64,000 nt of DNA from Ignavibacteria bacterium (GTDB lineage: Bacteria; Bacteroidota; Ignavibacteria; Tepidaquicellales; OLB5). A model generated the notes under the pieces. It was not told the origin of the DNA, ran no database searches, and was given only the letters and a program-made list of their open reading frames with translations. The stretch lies in contig JADZAP010000004.1 in assembly GCA_020852705.1 (NCBI GenBank), forward strand, positions 1 to 64,000. Direction: 5' to 3'. Below are positions 39,543 through 48,787 of this stretch, piece after piece. The position numbers and the translations under genes are program-made. The first letter of the stretch is position 1; each line of letters starts with the position of its first letter.

Positions 39543-39722
39543 TGACACCAAGGCACGAAGACACTAAGTTTCACAAAGAAAAGCTCTTCTAAGTTAGAAG
39601 TTAAAAATACAATTTTAATAATTAAACTACTTTGAGATCCATTGAGTATTTGTTTTTATTTTATTTTTATTATTTTTTTAACACTACGGCACTAAGTACA
39701 CAAAGATTCACTAAGGAAACAT
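39543..39722. repeat. Degenerate CACnAAG intergenic repeats (two clusters)
   Basis: Cluster a (39547-39580): AAGGCACGAAG A CACTAAG TTT CACAAAG. Cluster b (39680-39718): CGGCACTAAG TA CACAAAG ATT CACTAAG. Each is three heptamers CACnAAG with 1-3 base spacers. A third cluster is at 41934-41973. They fill most of this 248-bp gap, where I see no gene. Confidence 0.5.
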
Positions 39723-39757
39723 ATGATAAAACCTTTAGACTTTGAGATTATTGATTG

Positions 39758-40744
39758 TTATAAAGTAAGATAATAACCTTTCATTAAGTAATTTTTTATG
39801 TAATCATTTATTGCAACATCCAGATTCATAATTGGATCATCAAATCCAGCGGAACGCAATTTGTTAATATTAGCTTTGCTGTAATACTGGTATTGGTTAC
39901 GGATATTTTCGGGGATATCAATCCATTCAATATTTATTTCTTTACCAAGAGCATTAAATACAGCCCGGGCGGCATCAAGCCATGTTGAGGCAGTTCCCGA
40001 ACCGATGTTATATATACCAGATTTATCTTTACCCTTGCCTAAATCCGAGTCAAAGAATACAGTCATTTCAACAGCATCTTTAATATATATAAAGTCGCGA
40101 AGCTGTTCTCCATCTTTATATTCCGGTTTTAACGAACGAAAAAGTTTCAGCTTACCGGTTTCATTAATCTGAGTATATGCTTTATTCACCATACTACGCA
40201 TATCACCTTTATGGTTTTCGTTTGGACCGAATACATTGAAATATTTTAACCCAACAAATTTATTTTCTAATTTATTTTCAAGAACCCACATATCAAATAG
40301 CTGTTTAGAAAGTCCGTATTTATTTAATGGTTTCAATTTTGGGATGATAATATAATCATCATCAAAGCCATTTGAACCATCTCCGTAAGTTGCAGCACTT
40401 GAGGCATAAATATATTTTACATTATAATTTAAACACCACTTGCCAAGTGATTTAGAATACTCAACATTATTTTCATTTAGGAAATCCATATTTGTTTCAG
40501 TGGTTGAGCTGCAGGCACCCATGTGATAAACTGAGCTAACTTTAAAATTCACAGCCGCTTTATTTATTTTGTTGATGAACTCTTCTTTTTGTATAAAATC
40601 GGAATATTTTAAATTGTTGAGATTTTTTTGTTTTGCATCGGTTGGTTCATCATCAACGATAAGAATATCGTTATACCCGGATTTATTTAAGTGCCAGCAA
40701 ATAGCACTGCCAATAAATCCGGCACCGCCTGTAATTATTTTCAT
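39758..40744 (-). CDS. hldD: ADP-L-glycero-D-manno-heptose 6-epimerase
   Basis: 328 aa from the ATG at 40742-40744; an upstream ATG would add nine unlikely residues and lie beyond the predicted start of transcription. Short-chain dehydrogenase fold: GGAGFIGSAICWHLNKSG, YASSAATYGDGSNGFDDD and NKYGLSKQLFDMWV (Tyr-Lys pair). RDFIYIKDAVEMTVFF and NIGSGTASTWLDAA are typical of HldD. It makes the heptose precursor of LPS inner core, implying a heptose-containing outer membrane. Confidence 0.94.
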   Translation of the reverse strand: MKIITGGAGFIGSAICWHLNKSGYNDILIVDDEPTDAKQKNLNNLKYSDFIQKEEFINKINKAAVNFKVSSVYHMGACSSTTETNMDFLNENNVEYSKSLGKWCLNYNVKYIYASSAATYGDGSNGFDDDYIIIPKLKPLNKYGLSKQLFDMWVLENKLENKFVGLKYFNVFGPNENHKGDMRSMVNKAYTQINETGKLKLFRSLKPEYKDGEQLRDFIYIKDAVEMTVFFDSDLGKGKDKSGIYNIGSGTASTWLDAARAVFNALGKEINIEWIDIPENIRNQYQYYSKANINKLRSAGFDDPIMNLDVAINDYIKNYLMKGYYLTL

Positions 40745-40768
40745 CAAATAGTATAAATTTAATTGATA

Positions 40769-40799
40769 CAAATTTAACTTTAAGTATCATTTATTTCAA
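40769..40799 (-). promoter_or_regulatory. Bacteroidota-type promoter for hldD
   Basis: Minus strand TTG at 40797-40799, 20 bases, TAAATTTG at 40769-40776. Expected leader about 19 bases to the ATG at 40744. Confidence 0.6.
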
Positions 40800-40903
40800 T
40801 TTAATTGAAAATCTAATAATATTATTATTTTTCAATAGTTTTTCAAATAAGAATTTACTAAATTACTTTATATAACAATTAACTATTTAAACAGGAGGTA
40901 AAT

Positions 40904-41818
40904 ATGAAAAAGTTATTTTTATTAGTTTTATTCATTTTTAGTATTAACGGCTTAACAAAATCACAAAACTGGACTGAAAGTTTTGAAGGCTTAGATTCGC
41001 TTTCATTACCACAGGGGTGGTCAAAATATAATGCAGCAGCTTTTCCTATCGATCCATTCACAAACTGGACAGTACGTGATTCAGGTTCAAGTTTACCAGG
41101 TCTAACTTCAGCAACTGCAAAATCACATAGCGGTTTAAAATCAATTGGTGTAAGCTGGTGGGCATCCATAGATACAAATGGATCAGGCACTACTATTTCA
41201 GATGCTTGGTTAGTTACAAAAAGAATTCATGTAAATGATGCCAGCGGTTTCTTAAGTTATTATATGGCACTTGGTGGAGGAGCTGGACCATACAGAGATA
41301 GTGTTCAAATTTGGATAAGTACAGTTGATTCATTACCACAACATTTTAATCATTACGTAGAAACAATCAGCGGCACAGGACCTTACGGTACATTCAACCA
41401 AAATTTTGTTCCATTCACTGATTATGCAGGTCAGGATATTTGGGTTGGCTTTAGATATAATATGGATTGTACAACTGATGGATACTTTGTAAATCTTGAT
41501 GATATAGAGGTTGTAAACCCAATAGGAATTATACCTATCAGTACAGAAATACCGCGTTCTTTTGAATTAAAACAAAACTACCCAAATCCGTTTAACCCTG
41601 TTACCAATATTGAGTTCAGCATAGCCAAAACAAGACCGGTTAACTTAGTAGTATATAATTCAGTCGGTCAACTTGTTGCTACTCTAGTTAATGAGGAGCT
41701 TAAACCGGGAACATATAAATATGATTACAATGCATCAAACCTGCCTAGCGGAGCATATTATTACAGGTTAACAGCAGGTGATTTTGTTAAGACAAATAAG
41801 ATGATACTTGTGAAGTAA
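40904..41818 (+). CDS. T9SS-sorted secreted protein with choice-of-anchor J domain
   Basis: 304 aa. A strong AGGAGG site 6 bases before the ATG. Signal peptide about 1-21. Residues about 22-205 fit the choice-of-anchor J (MAM-like) domain of secreted Bacteroidota proteins: WTESFEGLDSLSLPQGW, ISDAWLVTKRIHVNDASGFL, DIWVGFRYNMDCTTDGYFVN, LDDIEV. C-terminal T9SS sorting domain from LKQNYPNPFNPVTNIEFS to NKMILVK. No catalytic motif; likely an adhesion or glycan-binding surface protein. Confidence 0.9.
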   Translation: MKKLFLLVLFIFSINGLTKSQNWTESFEGLDSLSLPQGWSKYNAAAFPIDPFTNWTVRDSGSSLPGLTSATAKSHSGLKSIGVSWWASIDTNGSGTTISDAWLVTKRIHVNDASGFLSYYMALGGGAGPYRDSVQIWISTVDSLPQHFNHYVETISGTGPYGTFNQNFVPFTDYAGQDIWVGFRYNMDCTTDGYFVNLDDIEVVNPIGIIPISTEIPRSFELKQNYPNPFNPVTNIEFSIAKTRPVNLVVYNSVGQLVATLVNEELKPGTYKYDYNASNLPSGAYYYRLTAGDFVKTNKMILVK

Positions 41819-41820
41819 TA

Positions 41821-41851
41821 CCCCGCCTAAATCCACTCCGAAGGGGAGTTA
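41821..41851. repeat. GC-rich palindromic intergenic element
   Basis: CCCCGCCTAAATCCACTCC then GAAGGGGAGTTAAG. It resembles the CCCCTAAATCCCCTAAAGGGG-type palindromes common between genes in Bacteroidota, and the copies at 8717 and 20279 here. Confidence 0.4.
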
Positions 41852-41866
41852 AGATTTTAGCAAAAC

Positions 41867-41899
41867 AAACCCTGTTGGTTTTAGTATCAGCAGGGTTTT
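41867..41899 (+). terminator. Probable terminator of the anchor-J cargo gene
   Basis: AAACCCTG (41867-41874), 16-base loop with partial extra pairing, CAGGGTTT (41891-41898), then TGATTT. The U tract is weak. Confidence 0.6.
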
Positions 41900-41933
41900 G
41901 ATTTAAATGCGAAAGTCAAATTTTAAAAAGAGA

Positions 41934-41973
41934 CAAAGGCACAAAGTGCTCTAAGGAACACTAAGATACAATT
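41934..41973. repeat. Degenerate CACnAAG repeat (third cluster)
   Basis: AAAGGCACAAAG TGCT CTAAG GAA CACTAAG, same heptamer theme as 39543-39722. It lies in the 296-bp gap 41819-42114, which also holds the palindrome, a terminator and the promoter of the next gene. Confidence 0.5.
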
Positions 41974-42058
41974 TTTGGTGATATTAGTGCTGCGAATTTA
42001 ACGTATTATAAATACTTTGTGGCAGACTTTATGGTCAAAAATTGAGCAGTTTTTGCAA

Positions 42059-42089
42059 TTGAAACTCATAAACATATTAAATATATTTG
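42059..42089 (+). promoter_or_regulatory. Bacteroidota-type promoter for the DUF2723 gene
   Basis: TTG at 42059-42061, 20 bases, TATATTTG at 42082-42089. Start of transcription near 42095, about 20 bases before the ATG. Confidence 0.6.
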
Positions 42090-42114
42090 CTTTTCTTAAA
42101 ATTTTTCTAATTAC

Positions 42115-44934
42115 ATGAATTATAAGAAGCTGAATTATATTTTCGCAGGGATAGTATTGGTAATCTCAGCGATAACGTATTTATATACCATGCAAAAAAC
42201 CCTTTCATTTTGGGATTGCGGTGAATTTATAGCCTGTGCCTATACAATGTCGGTCCCCCACCCTCCCGGTGCACCGCTTTGGATATTGCTGGGCAAATTA
42301 GCTACAATGATACCAATTGGTTCTAATCCGGCACTACGCATGAATGCTCTTGCGGCAATAAGTTCGGCATTTACTGCATCATTTTTATATTTGGTTATAG
42401 TTTCAGTTATTAAAGTATGGAAATCAGAAATAAAAGATAACTGGGATGCAGTAATGATATATTCAGCAGCAGCAATTGGAGCACTTTCACTTACGTTCAG
42501 CGATGCCGAATGGTTCAATGCAAATGAATCTGAAGTATATGCCTTAGGGACAATGTTAGTTGGTTTATGTATTTGGCTTTTAATGTTATGGTGGGAAAAA
42601 GCTGATGAAAAAGGCAATGAAAGATTACTATTGCTGGTAGCATTTATAATAGGAATATCTCTTGGCATTCATTTGCTTGTTGTTCAGGTAATTTTGGTTG
42701 CTGGATTTATATTTTACTTCAGAAAACACAAGTATGAACGTAAATCATTTTTTATAGCTTTTGTTATAACATGTTTATCATTTATTGCAGTTTACCCAAT
42801 AACTGTAATTTGGTTCCCCACATGGCTTGGCGGAGATATAAAGGCATTTAAAATTGATGACAGTTCAACTGTAACATTTCTGGCAGCAATGATACCGGTT
42901 GCATTGCTTTACGGTATATATTGGGCAGTAAAAAATAAAAAACAAAGTCATGCAATAGCATTTTCAGCATTATTTTTAGTTATACTTGGTTATTCAATTT
43001 ATGCAGGTGTAATATTAAGGGCAAAAGTAGATAACCTGCCAATAAATGAAAACGAACCAAAGAATCTGCCAACACTTGTTTCATATCTAAGCCGTGAACA
43101 ATACGGTGATGCACCATTTTGGCCAAGAAGATACTCACAGGAACCAATGCATAAACGTACATGGGCAATGTACAGCAGTGATATGGATTTTATGTGGAAA
43201 TATCAGATAAACCAGATGTTCAACCGCTATCTTGGATGGCAATATATTGGCAGAGAAAGTTACGATCAGGATACTGGTATTGGGTGGACAGCATCAAGCG
43301 GTACAAAAATGCTTATAATAATTGCACTAAGTGCCCTGCTGCTTGCATCAATGTATTTTTATTCATCGGGAAAATATATTCAAAGTTTAATTAGTGTTAT
43401 ACTTTTGCTGGCAGTTGGTGCAGCAGGGTTCTGGTCAACAGCCTTCAAGGCGATTCCATTTTTAATCGGACTCTTTGGGTTATTTTATCATTTCAGGAAA
43501 GACTGGAAATTAGCATTAACATTTTTATGGATGTTTTTGCTGATGGGTGTTTTAACTGCATTATTCCAGCGGCAGCAGGACCCGCAGCCAAGGGAGCGTG
43601 ATTACTTTTATACCGGTGCATTCTTTGTATATTCATTATGGATTGGTATTGGTATTATGGGAATAATTGAGCTTATAAAAGAAAGTCTGCCGAGTATTCA
43701 GATAAATAAGGCACTTTCAGCCGCGGTACTTGTTATTACTTTTATTCTTGTGCCGGGTATGATGTTTAAAACGAATTTTCATTATAACAACAGAAACGAG
43801 AATACTGTACCTTTTGAATATGCATATAATTTATTACAGGGGATTGATAAAGATGCAATTTTATTTACTAACGGAGATAATGATACATTCCCCCTATGGT
43901 ACCTGCAGGCAGTAGAGGGCTACAGAACAGATGTAAGAGTTGTGAATTTAAGTCTGTTAAATACCGACTGGTATATTATTGAGATGAAGAACTCAATGCC
44001 ATACGGCAGTTTAAAAGTACCAATCAGTTATACTGATGAGCAGATAAAACAGCTTCAGCCGATACAGTGGGGTGATTTTAAATCAGTAAGTGTTACAGTG
44101 CCTCCGGAAGCTTATCCTGATAGTCTAAAAACCAAAAACCAGATTCCTGATAAACTTACATGGCGTATGCCATATACATTTACTTCCGGCAACGTAAAGG
44201 CAGTTAAGGTACAGGATCAAATGATATTTGACATAATAAGAACCAACAACTGGCAAAGACCTGTATATTTTTCAGCAACTGTAACTGAAGATAATTACAT
44301 TGGATTAGAGGAATATGCAGTTCAGGAAGGAATGGCAAAGAGGGTTGTTCCGTTTAAAGCAGATGTACCAACACAATTCAGGGTGAATGAAGAAAGAATG
44401 TGGAAGAATTTTATGGTAACACCGGCGGGATTTTCTAAAACACCGCAGGACGGATACTTTTTTGATAATTTTAAAAATCCGAATATATTTTTCAATCAGG
44501 TAGAAACCAATGCAGTGCAAAGTTACAGGTCACAATATCTGCAATTTGCTTATGAATATGTAAACCGCGGAGATAAAGCAAAAACCAACGAAGTACTCAA
44601 CAGGATGGAAGATCTTTTCCCAAAAAATATTGTGCCTTATGATTACCGGATACTTTATGATGTATGTATGCAGTATTATAAAGCTGATAATTTAGCAAAA
44701 TTCAACGAACTTTCACCAATTGTTGAAAAGGAAGCCTTAGATGCATTAAGCAAAAATCCAAACGATATACAATCATACTGGAATCCCTATAAACTTTTAT
44801 TAGATATATATGAAGTACGCGGAGATTATACAAAAGCATTAGATATTTTGTATAAGTTAGATAAGTTTTCGCCTAACAGTCCAGAGGTAAAATCAAAGAT
44901 TGAAACGCTAAAACAAAAGCAGCAGGGAAAATAA
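42115..44934 (+). CDS. DUF2723 membrane protein (GT-C type, O-mannosyltransferase-like) with C-terminal TPR
   Basis: 939 aa. N-terminal DUF2723: LSFWDCGEFIACAYTMSVPH and PPGAPLWILLGKLATMIPI, with the acidic D/E pair in the first outer loop as in GT-C enzymes. Then about 12 membrane helices up to about residue 555. A large soluble part (YAYNLLQGIDKDAILFTNGD, WQRPVYFSATV) faces outward, followed by TPR-like helices about 800-935. DUF2723 is related to TMEM260, a protein O-mannosyltransferase, so it may glycosylate exported proteins (inference). Ended by a terminator at 44952. Confidence 0.9.
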   Translation: MNYKKLNYIFAGIVLVISAITYLYTMQKTLSFWDCGEFIACAYTMSVPHPPGAPLWILLGKLATMIPIGSNPALRMNALAAISSAFTASFLYLVIVSVIKVWKSEIKDNWDAVMIYSAAAIGALSLTFSDAEWFNANESEVYALGTMLVGLCIWLLMLWWEKADEKGNERLLLLVAFIIGISLGIHLLVVQVILVAGFIFYFRKHKYERKSFFIAFVITCLSFIAVYPITVIWFPTWLGGDIKAFKIDDSSTVTFLAAMIPVALLYGIYWAVKNKKQSHAIAFSALFLVILGYSIYAGVILRAKVDNLPINENEPKNLPTLVSYLSREQYGDAPFWPRRYSQEPMHKRTWAMYSSDMDFMWKYQINQMFNRYLGWQYIGRESYDQDTGIGWTASSGTKMLIIIALSALLLASMYFYSSGKYIQSLISVILLLAVGAAGFWSTAFKAIPFLIGLFGLFYHFRKDWKLALTFLWMFLLMGVLTALFQRQQDPQPRERDYFYTGAFFVYSLWIGIGIMGIIELIKESLPSIQINKALSAAVLVITFILVPGMMFKTNFHYNNRNENTVPFEYAYNLLQGIDKDAILFTNGDNDTFPLWYLQAVEGYRTDVRVVNLSLLNTDWYIIEMKNSMPYGSLKVPISYTDEQIKQLQPIQWGDFKSVSVTVPPEAYPDSLKTKNQIPDKLTWRMPYTFTSGNVKAVKVQDQMIFDIIRTNNWQRPVYFSATVTEDNYIGLEEYAVQEGMAKRVVPFKADVPTQFRVNEERMWKNFMVTPAGFSKTPQDGYFFDNFKNPNIFFNQVETNAVQSYRSQYLQFAYEYVNRGDKAKTNEVLNRMEDLFPKNIVPYDYRILYDVCMQYYKADNLAKFNELSPIVEKEALDALSKNPNDIQSYWNPYKLLLDIYEVRGDYTKALDILYKLDKFSPNSPEVKSKIETLKQKQQGK

Positions 44935-44951
44935 TAAATAGTAAAATCTGA

Positions 44952-44985
44952 TACGGCAGCAAATAATTGCTGCCGTAATTTTTTT
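44952..44985 (+). terminator. Rho-independent terminator after the DUF2723 gene
   Basis: TACGGCAGCAA (44952-44962), ATAA, TTGCTGCCGTA (44967-44977), then a run of seven T. Strong. Confidence 0.92.
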
Positions 44986-45005
44986 GTAAAATTATCAGGA
45001 TTTTT

Positions 45006-46997
45006 TTGAAGCAAACAAGAAAGATAAAAAATAAAAAAAAAGAAATAAAAACTGCAGATGTTAGGTATATTGCATTTGCTGTTCTAATTATACTTGCATT
45101 AATACTTTACTTTTATTCAAAGTTTTTTAGTTTCATTCAGGATGATTCATTTATCACCTACAGGTATGTAAAAAATTTTATTGAAGGGCATGGACTTGTA
45201 TTTAATATTGGAGAAAGAGTTGAAGGGTATACATGTTTTTTATGGGTAATAATACTTGCTGGGGTTAAATCTACCGGAATTAATTTTATATCAGCATCAC
45301 AAACCCTTGGCATCATTTCTTCAATGCTTACACTGCTGTTTACTTATTTAATATCATCCAGAATCTTTCCAAAAACGAAAGGTGCAGTATATAACCTGGT
45401 TTTTACACTTTCAGCCGCTGCAATGCTTGCTGTAAACGGATCATTTGCATTTTGGGCTGTAAGCGGAATGGAAACAGGATTATTTGCATGTCTTATTACC
45501 CTTGGTATATATTTATATCTCCGTGAAAATGACGAGGTTTTATACAGAATTCCATTATCATCTGCGGTATTTTTATTTGCATCGCTTACAAGACCCGAAG
45601 GTAATTTGATATTTGCAGTTACAGTACTGCATAAAATAATAATTACCATTAAAAACAAGAGAGAATCCGGTAAAAACGCAGCATCAATTTTAAGCAGAGA
45701 TAATATGATATGGATTGCGATATATCTTATTCCAGCAGGTATATATATGGCATGGAGATGGAGCTATTACGGATATATGCTTCCAAATACATTTTATGCA
45801 AAAACCGGTTCATCCTGGGAATATATTAAAACAGGCTTTGACTATACCTGGACATTTTTAAGCTCATACGGATTTTACGGGCTGTTTGCTGTAATTGGTA
45901 TTTATACATTAACCAGTAAAGATAAATTTTACAGCTATCTGTATCTTGTAATGATATTTTTAATATTTACAATTTATATAATATTTATTGGCGGAGATGT
46001 TTTAAGACCGAACAGATTTTTTATTCCGGTAATGCCCGTATTTTTCATATTGTTTCAGGAAGGGTTTGCAATGTTAACAGAGCAATTTGATAAAAAGCGC
46101 GAAATGACTTTAGGGGCTATTGCAGGTTTAGCAGTTGTAATTGGATTTTCATATTATACATACAGTAAAGAATCAACTGTAATAAAGGGTTATGCCGATT
46201 TAGAAAACGGGCTAGTGCAAAAAATGAAGGGTACAGCCAGCTGGCTAAAAACCAAACAGATACAAAACGGCAAGCCGCTCACAGTAGCTGCTACTACAAT
46301 CGGTGCAATTTCATATTACTCTGATGTTATATTAATTGATATGCTAGGCTTGACGGATAAAGAAATTGCACATAATCCAAAACCAATACCTGAAATTTCA
46401 AGCAAAGAGGTTGGGTGGAGAGAGCGGAATTATAATGTAGATTATATTCTTTCAAGAAAACCTGACTACATTTATTTTTCAACAGGTATAAAACCAAGTG
46501 CTTATGCAGAGCGGGGACTTTTTACAAATAATGAGTTTATGAGATACTACTACCCGTATTATTTTACTGTACCTGAACTGAGCTCTGCTGATATTATTTA
46601 TAAACGAAAAACTGATGCAGAAGTAAGTGTTTTGCCTATACCTGTACCAAATCCAAACTATAAAAAGTCGTTTGTAAATCTGTACAATCAGGCAATGAAC
46701 ACACAAAAGGATAAGAGTAAACTGCAGGAAGCAATGATACTTTACACACAGGCAATAGAGCAGGGTCCACCCGGCTGGGGAACGCCTTATCAGATGATTG
46801 GAGAGCTTTACTTGCAGCAAAAAGATCAGTCCAAAGCAATGGAAAATTTTAAAAAAGCTGTTGAGTTAGATGATTATAATGTATTGGCTCATTATTATTT
46901 ATATCAGCTTTATACTGCAAACAATGATACAGTAAATGCAAACATACATTTGGGAAAGATAAATAAATATGCACCTGAAATGCTTACAAAACAATAA
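45006..46997 (+). CDS. GT-C family membrane glycosyltransferase with C-terminal TPR
   Basis: 663 aa from a TTG start. The first outer loop has the GT-C acid pair in FIQDDSFITYRYVKNFIEGH, followed by VFNIGERVEGYTCFLW, wording seen in AftB-like and ArnT/PMT-like enzymes that use polyprenyl-linked sugars. About ten membrane helices to residue 390; a periplasmic domain; TPRs about 555-655 (QMIGELYLQQKDQSKAMENF). Sugar and acceptor unknown. First of three plus-strand genes (methyltransferase, GT9) with short gaps. Confidence 0.85.
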   Translation: MKQTRKIKNKKKEIKTADVRYIAFAVLIILALILYFYSKFFSFIQDDSFITYRYVKNFIEGHGLVFNIGERVEGYTCFLWVIILAGVKSTGINFISASQTLGIISSMLTLLFTYLISSRIFPKTKGAVYNLVFTLSAAAMLAVNGSFAFWAVSGMETGLFACLITLGIYLYLRENDEVLYRIPLSSAVFLFASLTRPEGNLIFAVTVLHKIIITIKNKRESGKNAASILSRDNMIWIAIYLIPAGIYMAWRWSYYGYMLPNTFYAKTGSSWEYIKTGFDYTWTFLSSYGFYGLFAVIGIYTLTSKDKFYSYLYLVMIFLIFTIYIIFIGGDVLRPNRFFIPVMPVFFILFQEGFAMLTEQFDKKREMTLGAIAGLAVVIGFSYYTYSKESTVIKGYADLENGLVQKMKGTASWLKTKQIQNGKPLTVAATTIGAISYYSDVILIDMLGLTDKEIAHNPKPIPEISSKEVGWRERNYNVDYILSRKPDYIYFSTGIKPSAYAERGLFTNNEFMRYYYPYYFTVPELSSADIIYKRKTDAEVSVLPIPVPNPNYKKSFVNLYNQAMNTQKDKSKLQEAMILYTQAIEQGPPGWGTPYQMIGELYLQQKDQSKAMENFKKAVELDDYNVLAHYYLYQLYTANNDTVNANIHLGKINKYAPEMLTKQ

Positions 46998-47014
46998 CTG
47001 AACAGAGCTATTAT

Positions 47015-47692
47015 ATGACAATGATAAATGATATTAAGATATATTTCAAAATGATGTTCAGCTATAAGCCAAAAACATTCTGGAATGAACTGTTATCAAA
47101 TTCATTTGACTTAAAAGGTGTTGGACATTACAGGATGAGTAATGAAGAAAATCTTAAGATGTATGAAGAAAAAAAGATAATTCTGCAAAAAGAAATGGGA
47201 AAAGCAGGAATAACCATAACCCCTGAAATGAATTTAGTTGAAATTGGTATAGGAGTTGGCTTTTGGACAGATTATTTTAACTCACTTGGTGCAAAAAATT
47301 ACACAGGAAATGATATTGCCGAAATTTCTGTTATAAAGATGCAGGAAAGGTATCCGCAGTATAATTTTTTACAGGGAGATATAAGCGAGATACGGCTGCA
47401 TGAGGATAAGTTTGACTTAGGGGTTATGATAGATGTAACGCAGCATATTACTGAAGATGAGAGGTTTAATACGGCAATGGATAACCTATGGAAATCATTA
47501 AAAAGCGGAGCTAAACTTATAATTACAATGTGGGATCCCAAAAAGAATGTATATTTATCAAATAAGCTTCGTTTAAACAGGATAGAAAAACCGCGGGGAT
47601 TGGAGTGGTATCAAAAGGTATTTGGAAATTCTGAAGTAATTTCAACTGCAGATTTTAACGATAAATTTCTTGTGATATTCAGAAAACCCTGA
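47015..47692 (+). CDS. Class I SAM-dependent methyltransferase
   Basis: 225 aa. Motif I is MNLVEIGIGVGFWTDYFNSL (about 70-89), acidic residue at the end of strand 2 (NDIAEISVIKMQERYP), then LQGDISEI and FDLGVMIDVTQHI. The SAM fold is clear; the substrate is not. Between two glycosyltransferase genes, so a sugar or lipid-linked glycan is likely. Confidence 0.85.
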   Translation: MTMINDIKIYFKMMFSYKPKTFWNELLSNSFDLKGVGHYRMSNEENLKMYEEKKIILQKEMGKAGITITPEMNLVEIGIGVGFWTDYFNSLGAKNYTGNDIAEISVIKMQERYPQYNFLQGDISEIRLHEDKFDLGVMIDVTQHITEDERFNTAMDNLWKSLKSGAKLIITMWDPKKNVYLSNKLRLNRIEKPRGLEWYQKVFGNSEVISTADFNDKFLVIFRKP

Positions 47693-47707
47693 ATTTTAAT
47701 TATTTAT

Positions 47708-48787
47708 ATGAGAATATTAATAAATGCATTATCGGGAATTGGTGATGCCTTGATGTTCTCGCCGGCTTTAGCCCTTCTTAAAAAACATTCACCTGAAATT
47801 AAAATAGATATTGCTGTAATGTTCAAAGCTGTTGAGGAGCTATACAAAAATAATCCTCACATTAATAAAATATATTTTATTGATTTTCTAAATCAATCAA
47901 AGGTAAGCTCACTGAAAGATACCCTTAAGCTGAGAAAGAATAAATATGATGCTGCAATAAATGTATATCCTTCTAACCGAAGGGAATACAATTTGGTGCA
48001 GTTTTTTGAAGGTGCTAAAAAAAGTATTGCACACAGATATAATAATTTCTCTAAAACTAACTGGGATTTTTTAAACAATACATTAATAAATGAAGTTAAG
48101 GATAAACATAATGTAATTGAAAATTTTGAATTGCTGAAAGCTGTATTTCCAGAAATGAGAGAGGATGAACTAGGTGAGCTTGAAATTTATCTAATAGATG
48201 AAGATAAACAAAATGCGAAGCATTTACTTGAGGAGTTGGGACTTAATGATAAAATGATGATAGGATTTCATGCAGGTTCAGCAACGTTTAAACGCCATAT
48301 AAACAAGCGCTGGGCTGCGGAAAAATATGCTGAGCTGGCAAAGGAGCTTAATAATAAATACGGTGCTATAGTGCTTTTATTTGGAACAGAAAAAGATGTG
48401 AATGAAAAAATAAAGATGCACTCAGGTAACTATGTATTTATACCACAAACCAAAAGCTTAACAGAATCAATGGCACTTATGAATGAATGTAATTTATTTG
48501 TGAGCAACGATTCAGCGTTGATGCATATAGCAGCAGCACTTAAAATACCGCAAATTGCTGTATTTGCATACACAAACTTCAAGGAGCTTTATCCGTGGAA
48601 AAACAAACATATTATAGTAAGAAAAGAACTTGATTGCTCTCCGTGTTTTTTTAACTCACCAAAACCTGTTAAATGTATATTTACAGGAGAAGATGAGTTT
48701 AAATGTATTAAAACAGTAAGTGTTGACGAAGCAATGGAAGCTTGTATAAAGTTAATTGAAGAAATTCCAGGTAATGTTGAATCTTGA
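47708..48787 (+). CDS. Glycosyltransferase family 9 (heptosyltransferase-like)
   Basis: 359 aa GT-B protein. ILINALSGIGDALMFSPALA at the N-terminus, GFHAGSATFKRHINKRWAAE (donor-side), LLFGTEKDVNEKI and FVSNDSALMHIAAALKIPQI (the SNDSALMH motif) are those of WaaC/WaaF heptosyltransferases. With hldD nearby it probably adds heptose to LPS core. Its last 36 bp overlap the TonB-receptor-like gene on the other strand. Confidence 0.9.
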   Translation: MRILINALSGIGDALMFSPALALLKKHSPEIKIDIAVMFKAVEELYKNNPHINKIYFIDFLNQSKVSSLKDTLKLRKNKYDAAINVYPSNRREYNLVQFFEGAKKSIAHRYNNFSKTNWDFLNNTLINEVKDKHNVIENFELLKAVFPEMREDELGELEIYLIDEDKQNAKHLLEELGLNDKMMIGFHAGSATFKRHINKRWAAEKYAELAKELNNKYGAIVLLFGTEKDVNEKIKMHSGNYVFIPQTKSLTESMALMNECNLFVSNDSALMHIAAALKIPQIAVFAYTNFKELYPWKNKHIIVRKELDCSPCFFNSPKPVKCIFTGEDEFKCIKTVSVDEAMEACIKLIEEIPGNVES

